Notes under the pieces: model-generated | What the model was told of the DNA's origin: nothing | What the model saw: only the letters and a program-made list of their open reading frames with translations | Databases searched by the model: none | In this document: positions 8,384 through 17,000 of the stretch, one piece after another | How the letters are laid out: every line of letters begins with the position of its first letter | How positions within the stretch are numbered: position 1 is the stretch's first letter | Made by a program: the position numbers and the translations under genes | Origin: JAXLYE01 sp046351595 | GTDB lineage: Bacteria > Myxococcota_A > Polyangia > Palsa-1104 > JAEUJZ01 | Reading direction: 5' to 3' | DNA: 64,000 nucleotides | Assembly (NCBI GenBank): GCA_046351595.1 | Contig: JAXLYE010000007.1 | Coordinates: 1 to 64,000, forward strand

Positions 8384-8629
8384 TTAGTGTACCTCCTGTA
8401 GCCAGCTGTTCAGCAGCCGTTCACGGGGTCGCTGGGCATCAATACCCCTGTCAGCTAGCTGACAAATCGAGCTCATCTTCTCTGCGAGAGAGGCCCCTGC
8501 AGCTGGGTCAGAAGCGAGCTCATGAAGTACCTTCCTGAGCTCTATCAGCGACGGAAAACCTACATTCCGCCACAGAGCCCTTGACAGGCCGTCCCGTTGA
8601 AAGTCAGCTAGCTGACCAAAACTCGCCAA
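8384..8629 (-). CDS. possible small protein upstream of the kinase/NtrC pair
   Basis: An 81-residue reading frame from a TTG codon ends 6 bases before the GTG of the kinase-like gene, and its last codons contain that gene's AGGAGGT motif. The second half (FPSLIELRKVLHELASD, LAEKMSSICQLADRG) has ordinary helical protein character. There is no good ribosome binding site at the TTG, and the first ATG is late (codon 52). Identical 14-bp palindromes lie inside both ends of the frame. It may be a small regulator of the operon, or untranslated leader; I cannot decide. Confidence 0.35.
   Translation of the reverse strand: MASFGQLADFQRDGLSRALWRNVGFPSLIELRKVLHELASDPAAGASLAEKMSSICQLADRGIDAQRPRERLLNSWLQEVH
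8449..8464. promoter_or_regulatory. 16-bp perfect palindrome TGTCAGCTAGCTGACA
   Basis: A perfect inverted repeat without spacer. Its 14-bp core GTCAGCTAGCTGAC recurs 154 bases away at 8603. The pair lies upstream of the kinase/NtrC operon and looks like two binding sites for one dimeric regulator. Confidence 0.5.
8603..8616. promoter_or_regulatory. second copy of palindrome GTCAGCTAGCTGAC
   Basis: Identical in 14 bases to the core of the palindrome at 8449-8464. It lies about 30 bases downstream, in the minus direction, of the terminator-like hairpin at 8657-8688, at the head of the small ORF, where an operator would sit. Confidence 0.5.
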
Positions 8630-8644
8630 GGAGACTTAACTTCT

Positions 8645-8688
8645 CAAACAAAAAGTAGCCCTCGCCGTGCGCTAACACGACGAGGGCT
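8645..8688 (-). terminator. rho-independent terminator or attenuator on the minus strand
   Basis: AGCCCTCG (8657-8664) pairs perfectly with CGAGGGCT (8681-8688), with a further CGTG/CACG inner stem. On the minus strand the hairpin is followed by ACTTTTTGTTTG. No convincing minus-strand gene ends just upstream, and the small ORF of the kinase/NtrC operon starts about 15 bases after the T tract. It may therefore be an attenuator in that operon's leader, or the end of an unrecognised small RNA. Confidence 0.6.
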
Positions 8689-8964
8689 GTGTTCCCGGTG
8701 GTGCTGGCCCCCGTGGAACTTGCGCAGCGTACCCACGGGGCCTGCTTCAGGCAAGGTCTGCGCGAAGGAGGAGGCTCGGCATGCGGCGAGTCGATGGCCG
8801 GTGGTGTGTCCGCTGCGTGGGGGCGGACGGTGAGTTTCATTTTTCCGTCGCTGGCGAGGCGCGCCCATGAGCCGGCGGGACGAACGGTGCGAGCCTTGCG
8901 CTCCGTCTAAGGGCTCGAGTTGCGGCGCCTCAGGACCGCTGCGGGATTGCAGGGGAGGGCAGTC

Positions 8965-10050
8965 ATGAGCCGACGCCCACAATCACCCCGACGCCGCGCC
9001 GAGCGACATCCCGAGGCGTCCGCTCGAAGCGTGTCTCTGCGCCGGCTCAATGGGCTGCTGGCTCCGCGCCCGCTTCTGGAGCGTGAAGCGGACCGGCTCC
9101 GAGACGACATGCGCGCTCCGCGGAGGGTCTTGCGGCCTGTCTGGGCCTACTTGAGCCTGCCCAGCGCGCGAGCCTACCAGCGCCAGCAAGAGCGCAGCCC
9201 GTCGTTCCACGACCGCGCCGCCGGGCTGCGCGCGCTGGCCGCTGCGATCCGCGCGCACCTGCGGCCGGCCCCGCTCGACGTGCTGGCGCTGGGGACGGGC
9301 GACGGCGCGCACGAGGTGCGCCTGGTGCAGCACCTGCTCGAAGCGCACACCGCCCCCCTTTCTCTGTGCCTGCAGGATCTCAGCGAGCCGCTCCTGTCCT
9401 GGGCCTACCAACGCGCGGCCGAGCGCTTGCTGCCCCACGCACGGCTCGAGCTCTGGGCGCTGCTCGCCGACTTGGAGGAGCTCTCGGCGCACGCCGACCT
9501 CCTGAGCGTTTCGGGACGGCAGCGGCTCGTGTTGCTGCTGGGCGGGACGCTCGGCGAGCTTACGGACGCGCTGCGCTTTGTGCGCTATGGCGTGGCCTGG
9601 TGTGAGCCGGGCGATCTGCTGGTGCTGGATGTGCCGCTCGCGGTCGAGGGCTCCGAGGAGGAGATCTGGACGCAGCAGGGAGAAGCCGCGCAGCGGGCCC
9701 TCGACGCAGCGCGTGAGTGGCTCACCGCAGGGATCGCGCCGCACACCCTGGGCGTGCCGCTGGAGTGGTCGCTCCACCTGGAGCATCCAGAGTGCCTCCC
9801 AGCCCGCTATGCCTGGTGTGCGCTCGCCACAGTGGGCACGGACCCACGACCGTGCGAGATCGAGGCGTATCGCCGCAGGCACTACGACGCAGCCGAGCTG
9901 GCCGCGTCGCTGGATCGCCTGGGATGGCAGCTGCTCGTGCGGCAGCGCTATGGCTCTCCCGCCGTCGGTGAGATGCATCTGTACAGGCGACGCGCTCCCA
10001 GCCTGCCCGCTGGCAGACGTCGCGCCTCGCGCCCCTCTCGCGCCCCGTAA
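8965..10050 (+). CDS. EgtD-like (histidine-specific type) SAM-dependent methyltransferase
   Basis: A 361-residue protein. I start it at the ATG at 8965, which has a GGGGAGG ribosome binding site; a longer frame from 8920 has none. The SAM-binding motif I is DVLALGTGDGAHEVRLVQHLL, followed by LCLQDLSEPLL. Then comes LVLLLGGTLGEL, which matches the LGxTLGN-type motif of the ergothioneine methyltransferase EgtD family (histidine-specific methyltransferase domain). Members methylate the alpha-amino group of His or related amines, but the substrate here is unknown. The N-terminal 70 residues are Arg-rich. No ergothioneine partner genes (EgtB/C/E) are adjacent; the gene stands alone before the recombinase element. 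Confidence 0.65.
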   Translation: MSRRPQSPRRRAERHPEASARSVSLRRLNGLLAPRPLLEREADRLRDDMRAPRRVLRPVWAYLSLPSARAYQRQQERSPSFHDRAAGLRALAAAIRAHLRPAPLDVLALGTGDGAHEVRLVQHLLEAHTAPLSLCLQDLSEPLLSWAYQRAAERLLPHARLELWALLADLEELSAHADLLSVSGRQRLVLLLGGTLGELTDALRFVRYGVAWCEPGDLLVLDVPLAVEGSEEEIWTQQGEAAQRALDAAREWLTAGIAPHTLGVPLEWSLHLEHPECLPARYAWCALATVGTDPRPCEIEAYRRRHYDAAELAASLDRLGWQLLVRQRYGSPAVGEMHLYRRRAPSLPAGRRRASRPSRAP

Positions 10051-10199
10051 TCCCGCTCCGGCTGGCGCTGTGACACGACGTGGCGGGCCGGTTTGGACCC
10101 TCCCGTTCCAAGCGACAGCGGCTCAGCCCCAACGGCCTCTGGTCCGCGGCGCCTGCCCAAGCTCGATCGCAGCTCAGCCGTCGGGGGAAAATCTTACCT

Positions 10200-10613
10200 A
10201 TGGCCACGCCTTGCCAGAACAGGCCCGGCTGTGCGAAGACGGTGTCAACCTGTTGGGGATGCACGAAGGGATGGAGTTCACACCTCGATCCCCCGTCAAC
10301 AGATCGCCCGCAACCGGACGAGGCCGAAGACGGCGCAGATGAGGTGGCCATCTGTAACCCGACCCATCCGTTGTATGGAAGGCGTTTTCGCCTCCACCGT
10401 CGCTGCGAGACGCCGGGGCGCGAGCCCTTCGTCCAGGTCTTCTACACCGAAGAAATCTTGCTCCGCGTCCCCGCCTGGGCTCTAACAGAGCCTCAAGAGC
10501 CTCCGTCCAAGCTGAGTCTGCCGTCGGTGGCCGAGCTGGTTTCGACCTTCCAGGTCGTCACCGCATGTCCACCCCCGAAGCGTCCGTCTGGCCCTCCCTC
10601 CCGGACTCCCTGA
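10200..10613 (+). CDS. DUF5372-like accessory protein of the recombinase element
   Basis: A 137-residue protein. The characteristic part is CNPTHPLYGRRFRLHRRCE through EEILLRVPAWALTEP, a short beta-rich module (HP-x-xGRRF-xL) found beside large serine recombinases. The ATG at 10200 is taken as start; the N-terminal 45 residues are Cys-rich and not obviously conserved, so a later start is possible. Function is unknown in the family as far as I know; association with the recombinase suggests a role in element biology. It overlaps the next small ORF by 49 bases. Confidence 0.6.
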   Translation: MATPCQNRPGCAKTVSTCWGCTKGWSSHLDPPSTDRPQPDEAEDGADEVAICNPTHPLYGRRFRLHRRCETPGREPFVQVFYTEEILLRVPAWALTEPQEPPSKLSLPSVAELVSTFQVVTACPPPKRPSGPPSRTP

Positions 10614-10864
10614 AGGCCCAGATTCAACAGGAGCTGACCCAGCTCCTGTGCGAGGCTCTGCATGAACTCCGAGCGCATCCTGACGCATCATCTGCGTCGC
10701 AAGGCAGTGATCTACATTCGTCAGTCCACGGGCCATCAAGTGCTCACCAACCACGAGAGTCAGCTCATGCAGCGCGCGATGAAGGAACACGCGCTGCGCC
10801 TGGGCTGGACCGAGGAGTCCATCCAGATCGTCGAGGCCGACACCGGCCAGTCCGCGCAGAGTAG
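10565..10864 (+). CDS. short helical protein between DUF5372 and recombinase genes
   Basis: It starts at ATG 10565 inside the end of the DUF5372-like gene. The first 40 residues (MSTPEASVWPSLPDSLKAQI, then a Leu-rich helix) match the short middle protein usually seen in these elements. Here the frame has no stop near the recombinase start and runs on about 200 bases inside the recombinase gene as low-complexity sequence. Either this copy has lost its normal stop or the family tolerates long overlaps. The real functional part is probably the first 45 residues only. Confidence 0.45.
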   Translation: MSTPEASVWPSLPDSLKAQIQQELTQLLCEALHELRAHPDASSASQGSDLHSSVHGPSSAHQPRESAHAARDEGTRAAPGLDRGVHPDRRGRHRPVRAE

Positions 10865-12737
10865 CGCCGGGCGCACCGGGTACAAGAACCTCTTGGCGGA
10901 GCTGGCGATGGGCGAGGTCGGCATCGTGCTCAGCTACGAGAGCGCGCGCCTGTCTCGCAACTGCAGCGATTGGTACCCGCTGCTGGATCTGTGCTCGCTG
11001 CACCAGTGTCTCATCGGCGATCGCGACGGAGTGTACGATCCCTCAAGTCCCAACGGCCGACTCCTTTTGGGAATGAAGGGAATCCTGAGCGAGATCGAGC
11101 TGCATACTCTGCGCGGGCGCCTCAACGCCGGAATCGACAACAAGGCCCGACGGGGTGAGCTGGTGATTCCGCTGCCCGTTGGGTATGTCCGGCTGCCCGA
11201 CGGAGTCGTGGTCAAGGACCCCGATCTGCAGGTCCAGGAGACGATCGATCTGGTCTTCCGGACCTTCCTGGACCTGCGCTCCTGCGGCAAGGTCGCTCGG
11301 TACCTGCGGCAGCACGGACTCCTGATTCCCTGCAGGCGCCTGGGCGAGGAGCGTGCCCGCTTCGTCGAGCCCAAGTCCGCCGCGGTCCATCGCATGCTGC
11401 GGACCCCGACCTACGCCGGGGCTTTCACGTTCGGTCGTACGCGCAGCGAGCGCAAGACCGACCCGCAGCGGCCGGGCTGGCGCAGCCTCCGTCAGCCGCT
11501 GGACAAGTGGCGTGTGGTGCTCAAAGACCGCTTTGCCGGCTACGTCGACTGGGATACCTTCCTACGCATTCAGTCGATCCTGGACAGCAACTACGCTCAC
11601 TACCGACGAGGCGACCGTCGCGGCGTGCCGCGTGAGGGAGCAGCGCTGCTGGCCGGGATCTGCTTCTGTGGACACTGCGGCCACGCGATGCCGCTGGCCT
11701 ACAGCTCGACGGCACGCTACCTCTGTCGCTGCGTGCGACCCGAGGAAGGACCGACCCCGAAGTACGACTCCGTCCGGTGCGATCTAGTGGATCCGTGCGT
11801 GCAGGCGGCCTTCTTCGAGGCGCTGCGTCCCGTCGAGCTGGACCTGTATGAAGCGGCCTCCCAACGGACGGAGGAGCAGAGCGCGCAGGTCCAGGCCGCG
11901 CAGCAGATGCAGCTTGTGCGCCTGCGCTACGAGGCCAACCGGGCGCGCAAGCAGTACGACCTGGCCGACCCAGAGAACCGCCTGGTCACGCTCGAGCTGG
12001 AGCGGCGCTGGGAGGCGGCGCTACGCGCACTGGCGCAGGCCGAGCAGCGCTCCGAACAGGAGCAAAAACAGAGGCGCGCGCAGGCCGCGCTGCGCATTCC
12101 GCTGGAGCTGCGCGCGCAGTTTGCCACCGTCGGCGAGGCGATTCCCAAGCTGTGGCCGACGCTGCCCGCCGCAAGCCGCAAGGCGCTCGTGCGCTGCCTG
12201 GTCGACAAAGTCGTGCTCCGGCGCCTGCCCTGCGCTGAGCGGATCCTTGTGCGCATCGTCTGGCGCGGCGGCGCTTTTACGGACAAGGAGCTGGAGGTCA
12301 CCACGCCGCGCAAGCGCTCCCAGAGCGAGCAGCAGAGGATGCTGCCGCGCCTCCTGGAGCTGGCGGCGCAGGGGCAGAGCGACGCGCAGATCGCCCAGCA
12401 GCTGCGCAGCGAGGGCTTCCGCTCGATGACGCAGCGGCCCGTGAGCCGGGTGGTGGTGGGGCGGCTGCGTCGCCAGCACGGCGAGCTGCGCGCCAAGGCG
12501 CGTCGAGGATACCCCAAGCTCGGCCCGGTGCTATCGCTGGGCAAGGCGGCGGCCGTGCTGGGCATGCCGCGCCACTGGCTCTACAGCCAACTGTACCGTG
12601 GGCACCTCAAGCTGCCCCGAGACCCCGACTACGAGATGTATGTGGTCCCCAACGACCCCTCGTCGCTGAGCCGACTGCGGGACCTCCGCAACGGCCTCAT
12701 CAACAACCTCGATCTGTCGCAAGGAGCATCAAGATGA
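10662..12737 (+). CDS. large serine recombinase
   Basis: A 691-residue site-specific recombinase. The N-terminal resolvase domain begins AVIYIRQSTGHQ, with the catalytic Ser in RQST. It is followed by the recombinase domain (about 180-300, PVGYVRLPDG, and TPTYAGAFTFGR), a zinc ribbon (ICFCGHCGHAM, later YLCRCVRP), and a long coiled coil (about 405-470). Near the C-terminus LSLGKAAAVLGMPRHWLYSQL looks like an extra helix-turn-helix. Such enzymes integrate and excise DNA through a Ser-DNA intermediate. The frame is full length and intact, so the element may still be mobile. Confidence 0.9.
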   Translation: MNSERILTHHLRRKAVIYIRQSTGHQVLTNHESQLMQRAMKEHALRLGWTEESIQIVEADTGQSAQSSAGRTGYKNLLAELAMGEVGIVLSYESARLSRNCSDWYPLLDLCSLHQCLIGDRDGVYDPSSPNGRLLLGMKGILSEIELHTLRGRLNAGIDNKARRGELVIPLPVGYVRLPDGVVVKDPDLQVQETIDLVFRTFLDLRSCGKVARYLRQHGLLIPCRRLGEERARFVEPKSAAVHRMLRTPTYAGAFTFGRTRSERKTDPQRPGWRSLRQPLDKWRVVLKDRFAGYVDWDTFLRIQSILDSNYAHYRRGDRRGVPREGAALLAGICFCGHCGHAMPLAYSSTARYLCRCVRPEEGPTPKYDSVRCDLVDPCVQAAFFEALRPVELDLYEAASQRTEEQSAQVQAAQQMQLVRLRYEANRARKQYDLADPENRLVTLELERRWEAALRALAQAEQRSEQEQKQRRAQAALRIPLELRAQFATVGEAIPKLWPTLPAASRKALVRCLVDKVVLRRLPCAERILVRIVWRGGAFTDKELEVTTPRKRSQSEQQRMLPRLLELAAQGQSDAQIAQQLRSEGFRSMTQRPVSRVVVGRLRRQHGELRAKARRGYPKLGPVLSLGKAAAVLGMPRHWLYSQLYRGHLKLPRDPDYEMYVVPNDPSSLSRLRDLRNGLINNLDLSQGASR

Positions 12738-12994
12738 GTAGTCCATGGGTTGCAGGTTATCGCCTCGGCTGTGTTCCGTCGGAGCAGTTAGGAGGGCAAG
12801 CTAGCCCTTGACCAGGGTAATTGCAGAATTGTATGCCTTTGTACCCGTACCGGAAAGCATACTTAAACGAAATATTGGAAGTGTCTGATGTCGAGTAGAC
12901 AGCAAAAATAGAAGACGAAGGCAATCAGTGGTCAAGAGTAGCGCCGCCTGAAGTGTCGATATCATGACACCCCTCAACACTCGCGTGAGCACCT
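12738..12994. other. AT-richer intergenic region after the recombinase
   Basis: About 260 bases with no gene. GTATGC at 12831-12836 and GCATAC at 12857-12862 form an inverted repeat around a partly symmetrical centre; this could be a weak terminator for the recombinase gene or part of an attachment site. Base composition shifts to lower GC here and stays so through the next gene. Confidence 0.35.
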
Positions 12995-14047
12995 ATGTAC
13001 CTCCCAGAACCTCTCATCACCAAGATCCGCGCTGGGCTCTCCCTTGGCTTCGACCTCACCTCAGACAACATCCCGTGCGATTTTGCCAATTCGGGAGATC
13101 GTGAAACCACCTATCCTCCGCCAGGTTACCTTGAGTTTAAAATCCTTGCCGTGGGCAACGGGGATACCTACGGCTTCTATTGGCCTGTCGGAAAAGAAAG
13201 TTCTCCGCCCCTTGTCGTCACGACCATGCACGACAGCTGGTTCGTCTTTCCCGTAGCCTCTTCTTTCGAACACGCTATTCGACTCTTACACGTTTGTCAG
13301 CTCGGAGGAGATGAAGACGCAGACGAATGCGAAAGTGAGGTCGAAGCGATCGCCAAGCAGTTCGAAATCGATCTTTCCGATCTTCCCACCCTCGAGAATG
13401 ACGATTCTGTTTTTCTCTTCAGGAAGTCTGCTTCTGCGCTCCTTAAAATCGACGACTCTTCTCCCGGACTCCTTCACGCTGCGGCACTGGAAGCCCGTGC
13501 CTTGGGAGATCTCGTGGCTGCCGAAAATCATGCCACTCGTGCGACGCAGCTACTCCCCGAATATTCCGATGCCTGGGACCTCCTTGCTCGAATTCGACAG
13601 CAGAACCGGAACCTGCCCGGCTTCATCGAAGCTGCGCTCCGTGCGCTGTCTACCCCTTTCTCGTTCGGCGCCCGATCCCGAAACGAGCTGCTTGCTGCTC
13701 TGCAAGGACTTCCTGACTCGGCCTGTTCAGATGCCAATGATCCCATTTGGGTGCGGCGCAAGATGCTCACGTTCAGCGAAGACTTCTACAAATCGCCCGA
13801 CCTTCTTCTACTCAGCGAGGCTGTCGGCGAATTTCAAGCTGCTCATCAAGACGTTCGCGCCATCCACCTGCAGCTGACCATCGGCGACTTGATGGGTTTC
13901 CAAGACGGCTTCCTGGTCCGAGAATATCTAGCTGGCCACACGACTGCGTTCCACGACCGTTCGCGTTTGCCCTGGAAGAGCTACCGCGCCTCCCTTCGTC
14001 AATCCCACGTCACTGCCAACCTCTCTGCTCGCTTATCTGTCCTCTGA
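12995..14047 (+). CDS. SMI1/KNR4-like domain protein with TPR segment
   Basis: A 350-residue protein of lower GC than its surroundings. The N-terminal 120 residues (GYLEFKILAVGNGDTYGFYWP, VTTMHDSWFVFPVASSFEHAI) fit the SMI1/KNR4 fold, a superfamily that includes many immunity proteins of contact-dependent and polymorphic toxins. Residues about 160-220 (LHAAALEARALGDLVAAENHA through AWDLLARIRQQNRN) look like tetratricopeptide helices. The last 40 residues (from LAGHTTAFHD) lose protein-like character and may result from a frameshift. No toxin gene is visible next to it. Its position beside the recombinase element suggests recently acquired cargo. Confidence 0.55.
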   Translation: MYLPEPLITKIRAGLSLGFDLTSDNIPCDFANSGDRETTYPPPGYLEFKILAVGNGDTYGFYWPVGKESSPPLVVTTMHDSWFVFPVASSFEHAIRLLHVCQLGGDEDADECESEVEAIAKQFEIDLSDLPTLENDDSVFLFRKSASALLKIDDSSPGLLHAAALEARALGDLVAAENHATRATQLLPEYSDAWDLLARIRQQNRNLPGFIEAALRALSTPFSFGARSRNELLAALQGLPDSACSDANDPIWVRRKMLTFSEDFYKSPDLLLLSEAVGEFQAAHQDVRAIHLQLTIGDLMGFQDGFLVREYLAGHTTAFHDRSRLPWKSYRASLRQSHVTANLSARLSVL

Positions 14048-14286
14048 GACGACAGCGAAAGCTACTGCGGGCGAATCCCCGCGGCTCACCGCAGGCTCTA
14101 CATGCTGCCGCATATTCTGCAAGGAGCCCTCCGAGGCAGAGATATCGGCCACTTACGCAGGGATTGGTCCTGCGCATGGTCCAGATGCGTGCCCCTGGCC
14201 GCTTGCGGTGGGCGCATGCCCCCGTTCTGCTGGGGCAGTTGGTCCTGTCAATTGTCCGCGCGCGGCGGTTCCTCCATCATGGGCAG
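14048..14286. other. intergenic region before small helical gene
   Basis: About 240 bases with no recognisable gene. The reading frames that cross it give Cys/Trp/Arg-rich low-complexity translations. It may hold decayed remnants of cargo DNA, but I see no family match. Confidence 0.3.
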
Positions 14287-14562
14287 ATGGCGAGGACCCT
14301 GGAGGAGAAGAGAGCGAACGCCCGGAAATACGGACGCCGTCGCGCTCTCCTGGAGGCCGCAGGCAACGCGGAGCAGCAGACCGCGCTCGCCCGCCGTCTC
14401 CTCAACGAGCTCAAGGCTGCCGGCGCTGCTGCCGCGAAGGTTCGCGAACTGGAGAGCGCCCTCCGGCAATCGACCGACATAACCCGACGGCGCGCTGCGA
14501 TCTGGGCCATCTGCGACGCTCTCGAGGCACAGGAGAGCGAGAGGCCGCGCCGGGCCCGCTGA
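14287..14562 (+). CDS. small helical hypothetical protein
   Basis: A 91-residue frame from ATG 14287 with a strongly helical, charged composition (MARTLEEKRANARKYGRRRA, then alternating Ala/Glu/Arg/Leu). There is no good ribosome binding site, only a weak GGGCAG. The sequence has the look of a real small soluble protein but matches nothing I know. The frame extends upstream without a stop, but that part is not protein-like, so the ATG is preferred. It is placed in the accessory segment next to the recombinase element. Confidence 0.4.
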   Translation: MARTLEEKRANARKYGRRRALLEAAGNAEQQTALARRLLNELKAAGAAAAKVRELESALRQSTDITRRRAAIWAICDALEAQESERPRRAR

Positions 14563-14765
14563 CGCACCGGCTGGAACCTCGGCGCGGAAGGCAGAAACGT
14601 CCCGCAGCGACCTGTCTCCGCCACGCAAACCGAGGAGCCTCGCGCAGATGGCCGCTCACGGGCCATCATCGGCGGTAAGGACACCTAGCCCGATGCCATT
14701 CACCGGAGCTCTGCTACCGAGGGCTTCTCAGCACTGCCTCCGTGTGGCAGGGGCTCGATCGGCGG

Positions 14766-17000
14766 CTATTTACCGGCAGGCTCCAGCGGATACTTGAGGG
14801 TGTAGACCCGGCCGAGGTGGGTGCTGACCACCACGCGGTCTTCGCTGGCCCAGCGCGCCTGATCGAGCGGGTCGCCGCCGGTCGTGGTCATGAGGGTGAA
14901 GCCGGATTCGCGCAGCCCTTGCCACGTCCAGTTGATCGTCGGTCCGGCCTCACGCGGCAGCCGCCAGACCTTGAGCCTGGAGCCCTGGTTGAGGGTGTTC
15001 CCCTCCACGACGAGGAGGTGCCGCCCGCCGGACGAGAACTGCAGCGAACGGATTCGCGCCTCCGAGTGGATCTCGATGCGCCGAGCCAGGCTGCCGGCCG
15101 CCAGATCCCATATCTCAAGGTAGCTGGAGGAACCCGAGGCGAGGTAGCGCCCGTCGGGAGAGAAGGTCAGGTTTCCCAGATACATCCCGTGCGATCGGAA
15201 CTCCAGACGCTGCTTCCACGAAGCGACATCCCAGATGCGCAGCTGCGGGCCATCCTCCCACGGAAAGGAGACAGCGATCGCCAGCTGCTTGCCATCCGGT
15301 GAGAAGGCCAGGTCGAAGACGCTCTCCACCGCCAGCTTGATCCGCCCGACGAAACGACCGGTTGTAACCTGCCACAGATAGACCGCGACCTCGGGCGGCG
15401 CTGTCGTCCCGCTCGGGCTCCCCTGATTCGACGCCGGGATGAAGGCACCGCTCTCCGGACCCGAGGTTGGGGGTCTGGTCTGGTCTTGGGTGAAGGAGCT
15501 CCTCTGCCCGATTGCCACGGCGACGAGCTGGCCGTCCGGAGAAAAGGCCACGGGGCCAGGACGCCCCGGCCGCAGCGGAATACTCCGGATCTCGCGCTGC
15601 TTCTGTGCGTCCCAGATCCACAGCGATGTGCGGCACTCCTCTCTGCATCTCCGCGCGTCCCAGCGGGCGCCCGCCCCGAGGATGCGGCTGTCGGCGCTCT
15701 GTTGGACCGCATGGAGGGTGCCGGGCGGTGCGCGCTGCAGCACAGGCGCGTCCTTACCGACCCTCCACAGGGTGATGCCCTCCTTGCTGTTGAACATCGC
15801 GAGGCGGCCGTCCAGCGACAGCCAGTGCAGGAACTGCCTGGGCTCTCCCTGCGCGCGAATCGGCTGCTTGCCATCGAGCTGCCACTTTAGAACTTCGCCG
15901 CTTTCGTGACCGCTGAACAGCGTGCGGCTGTCGCGTCCGAACACGACGCTCGTCGCATCCGAGGTCGCGTAGGTGTGCACGAGCGCACGCGTCGTCGTGC
16001 TCCACAGCCGCAGCGCGCCGCTCTGCTCGACCGTAGCCAGGTGCTCGCCGCCTGGCGCCCAGGCGAGCGACACGATGGATGAGGATGCGTGATGCAGCGG
16101 CGGCGCGAGCTCTTTGAGCGGGTCGACCTGAAAGATGTGAACGTCCTTGTCTCCACTCGCCGCGAGCAGCTTGCCGTCCTCCGAGAAGGAGAGGAGGACG
16201 CGGAGAGCATCGAGGTCTACGTTCAGTGTGGCGCGCGGTCGGTGCGGAGACAGCGACCACAGCTCGATCCCCGAGCTCCTGGCGACGGCGAGCTGCCGCC
16301 CGTCGGGCGAAAAGGCGAGCGCCGAGGGCCGGGGGTAGGTTTCCGAGTCGAGGAGCTGCGGATTCTCACCGGACCCGATCTGCCAGAGCCGCGGTCCGCC
16401 ATGCCCGATGCCGCTGAGCGCCAGCCAGTTTCCGTCCGCAGAGAGGGCGGAGCTGAGAATGCGCTCGAGCTGGCCGTTCACCGCGACGCGCAGCTTACCG
16501 CTGGTGGTGTCGAAGACCCGCGTCGGCTGGCTCGGTCCGCTGCCGTCCACCATGAGCAGGCTGCCGTCGCGAGTCAGGCCCAGGGACGTCCGGGGCTCAC
16601 CGGGCAGGAGCAGCGCTGGGCGGCGCCGCTGCCCGTTTGTCGGATCCCACAGCTCGATGGTCCCGCCAGAGTCGGCGGATGCCAGCACGGACCCGTTGCC
16701 GGATAGCGCAAGCGCGGTGACATCTGCCGCGTGCTGCATGCCTGCGGGCCCGAACGCGGCGACGATCTCGGCGCCGGCTTCGACTGAAAACTCCATCGTG
16801 CTGGGATCGACACCGATGCGCATGAGCAGCGCCCGCGACGATTCGTCCACTGTCCGCTCCGTGCGCTCGGGGAGCGTAGCTCCCGGCGGCAGCAGAGCGA
16901 TCGGATCATACGACGGAGGACGGAACTCGGGCTGCCGACAAGCGGTGAGCGAGACGGCAACCACGATCAGCTTCAGCGTCGAACAAGGGACCTTGGGCAC
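14766..17000 (-). CDS. WD40-repeat lipoprotein
   Basis: A 744-residue protein with a lipoprotein signal (hydrophobic stretch, then SLTAC; Cys21). The mature part holds many WD40-type blades, recognised by repeated units such as LAFSPDGRQLAVA..GIELW, LTFSPDGRYLASGSSSYLEIWD and LAFSPDGKQLAIA. At least eight to ten units suggest two propellers. One insertion about 515-545 is Pro/Ser/Thr-rich. WD40 lipoproteins are presumed scaffolds for protein complexes; no partner is identifiable. The gene is followed leftwards by a region with no gene and is separated by about 490 bases from the end of the peptide-biosynthesis operon, which is transcribed in the same direction. Confidence 0.85.
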   Translation of the reverse strand: MPKVPCSTLKLIVVAVSLTACRQPEFRPPSYDPIALLPPGATLPERTERTVDESSRALLMRIGVDPSTMEFSVEAGAEIVAAFGPAGMQHAADVTALALSGNGSVLASADSGGTIELWDPTNGQRRRPALLLPGEPRTSLGLTRDGSLLMVDGSGPSQPTRVFDTTSGKLRVAVNGQLERILSSALSADGNWLALSGIGHGGPRLWQIGSGENPQLLDSETYPRPSALAFSPDGRQLAVARSSGIELWSLSPHRPRATLNVDLDALRVLLSFSEDGKLLAASGDKDVHIFQVDPLKELAPPLHHASSSIVSLAWAPGGEHLATVEQSGALRLWSTTTRALVHTYATSDATSVVFGRDSRTLFSGHESGEVLKWQLDGKQPIRAQGEPRQFLHWLSLDGRLAMFNSKEGITLWRVGKDAPVLQRAPPGTLHAVQQSADSRILGAGARWDARRCREECRTSLWIWDAQKQREIRSIPLRPGRPGPVAFSPDGQLVAVAIGQRSSFTQDQTRPPTSGPESGAFIPASNQGSPSGTTAPPEVAVYLWQVTTGRFVGRIKLAVESVFDLAFSPDGKQLAIAVSFPWEDGPQLRIWDVASWKQRLEFRSHGMYLGNLTFSPDGRYLASGSSSYLEIWDLAAGSLARRIEIHSEARIRSLQFSSGGRHLLVVEGNTLNQGSRLKVWRLPREAGPTINWTWQGLRESGFTLMTTTGGDPLDQARWASEDRVVVSTHLGRVYTLKYPLEPAGK

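Larger units (their letters stand above)
10200..12740 (+). mobile_element. three-gene serine-recombinase element
   Basis: A small DUF5372-like protein, a very short helical protein and a large serine recombinase are encoded head to tail with overlaps (10200-10613, 10565-10864, 10662-12737). I know this three-gene arrangement as recurrent around this recombinase type in diverse bacteria. Exact ends are not determined: I see no clear terminal inverted repeats, consistent with serine-recombinase elements, which use short att cores. Lower-GC cargo-like DNA follows on the right. Confidence 0.55.

Noticed and set aside
8604..8840. 78-residue minus-strand frame overlapping the hairpin at 8657
   Set aside because: It runs through the terminator hairpin and one palindrome and is Pro/Ser/Thr low complexity; no start signal.
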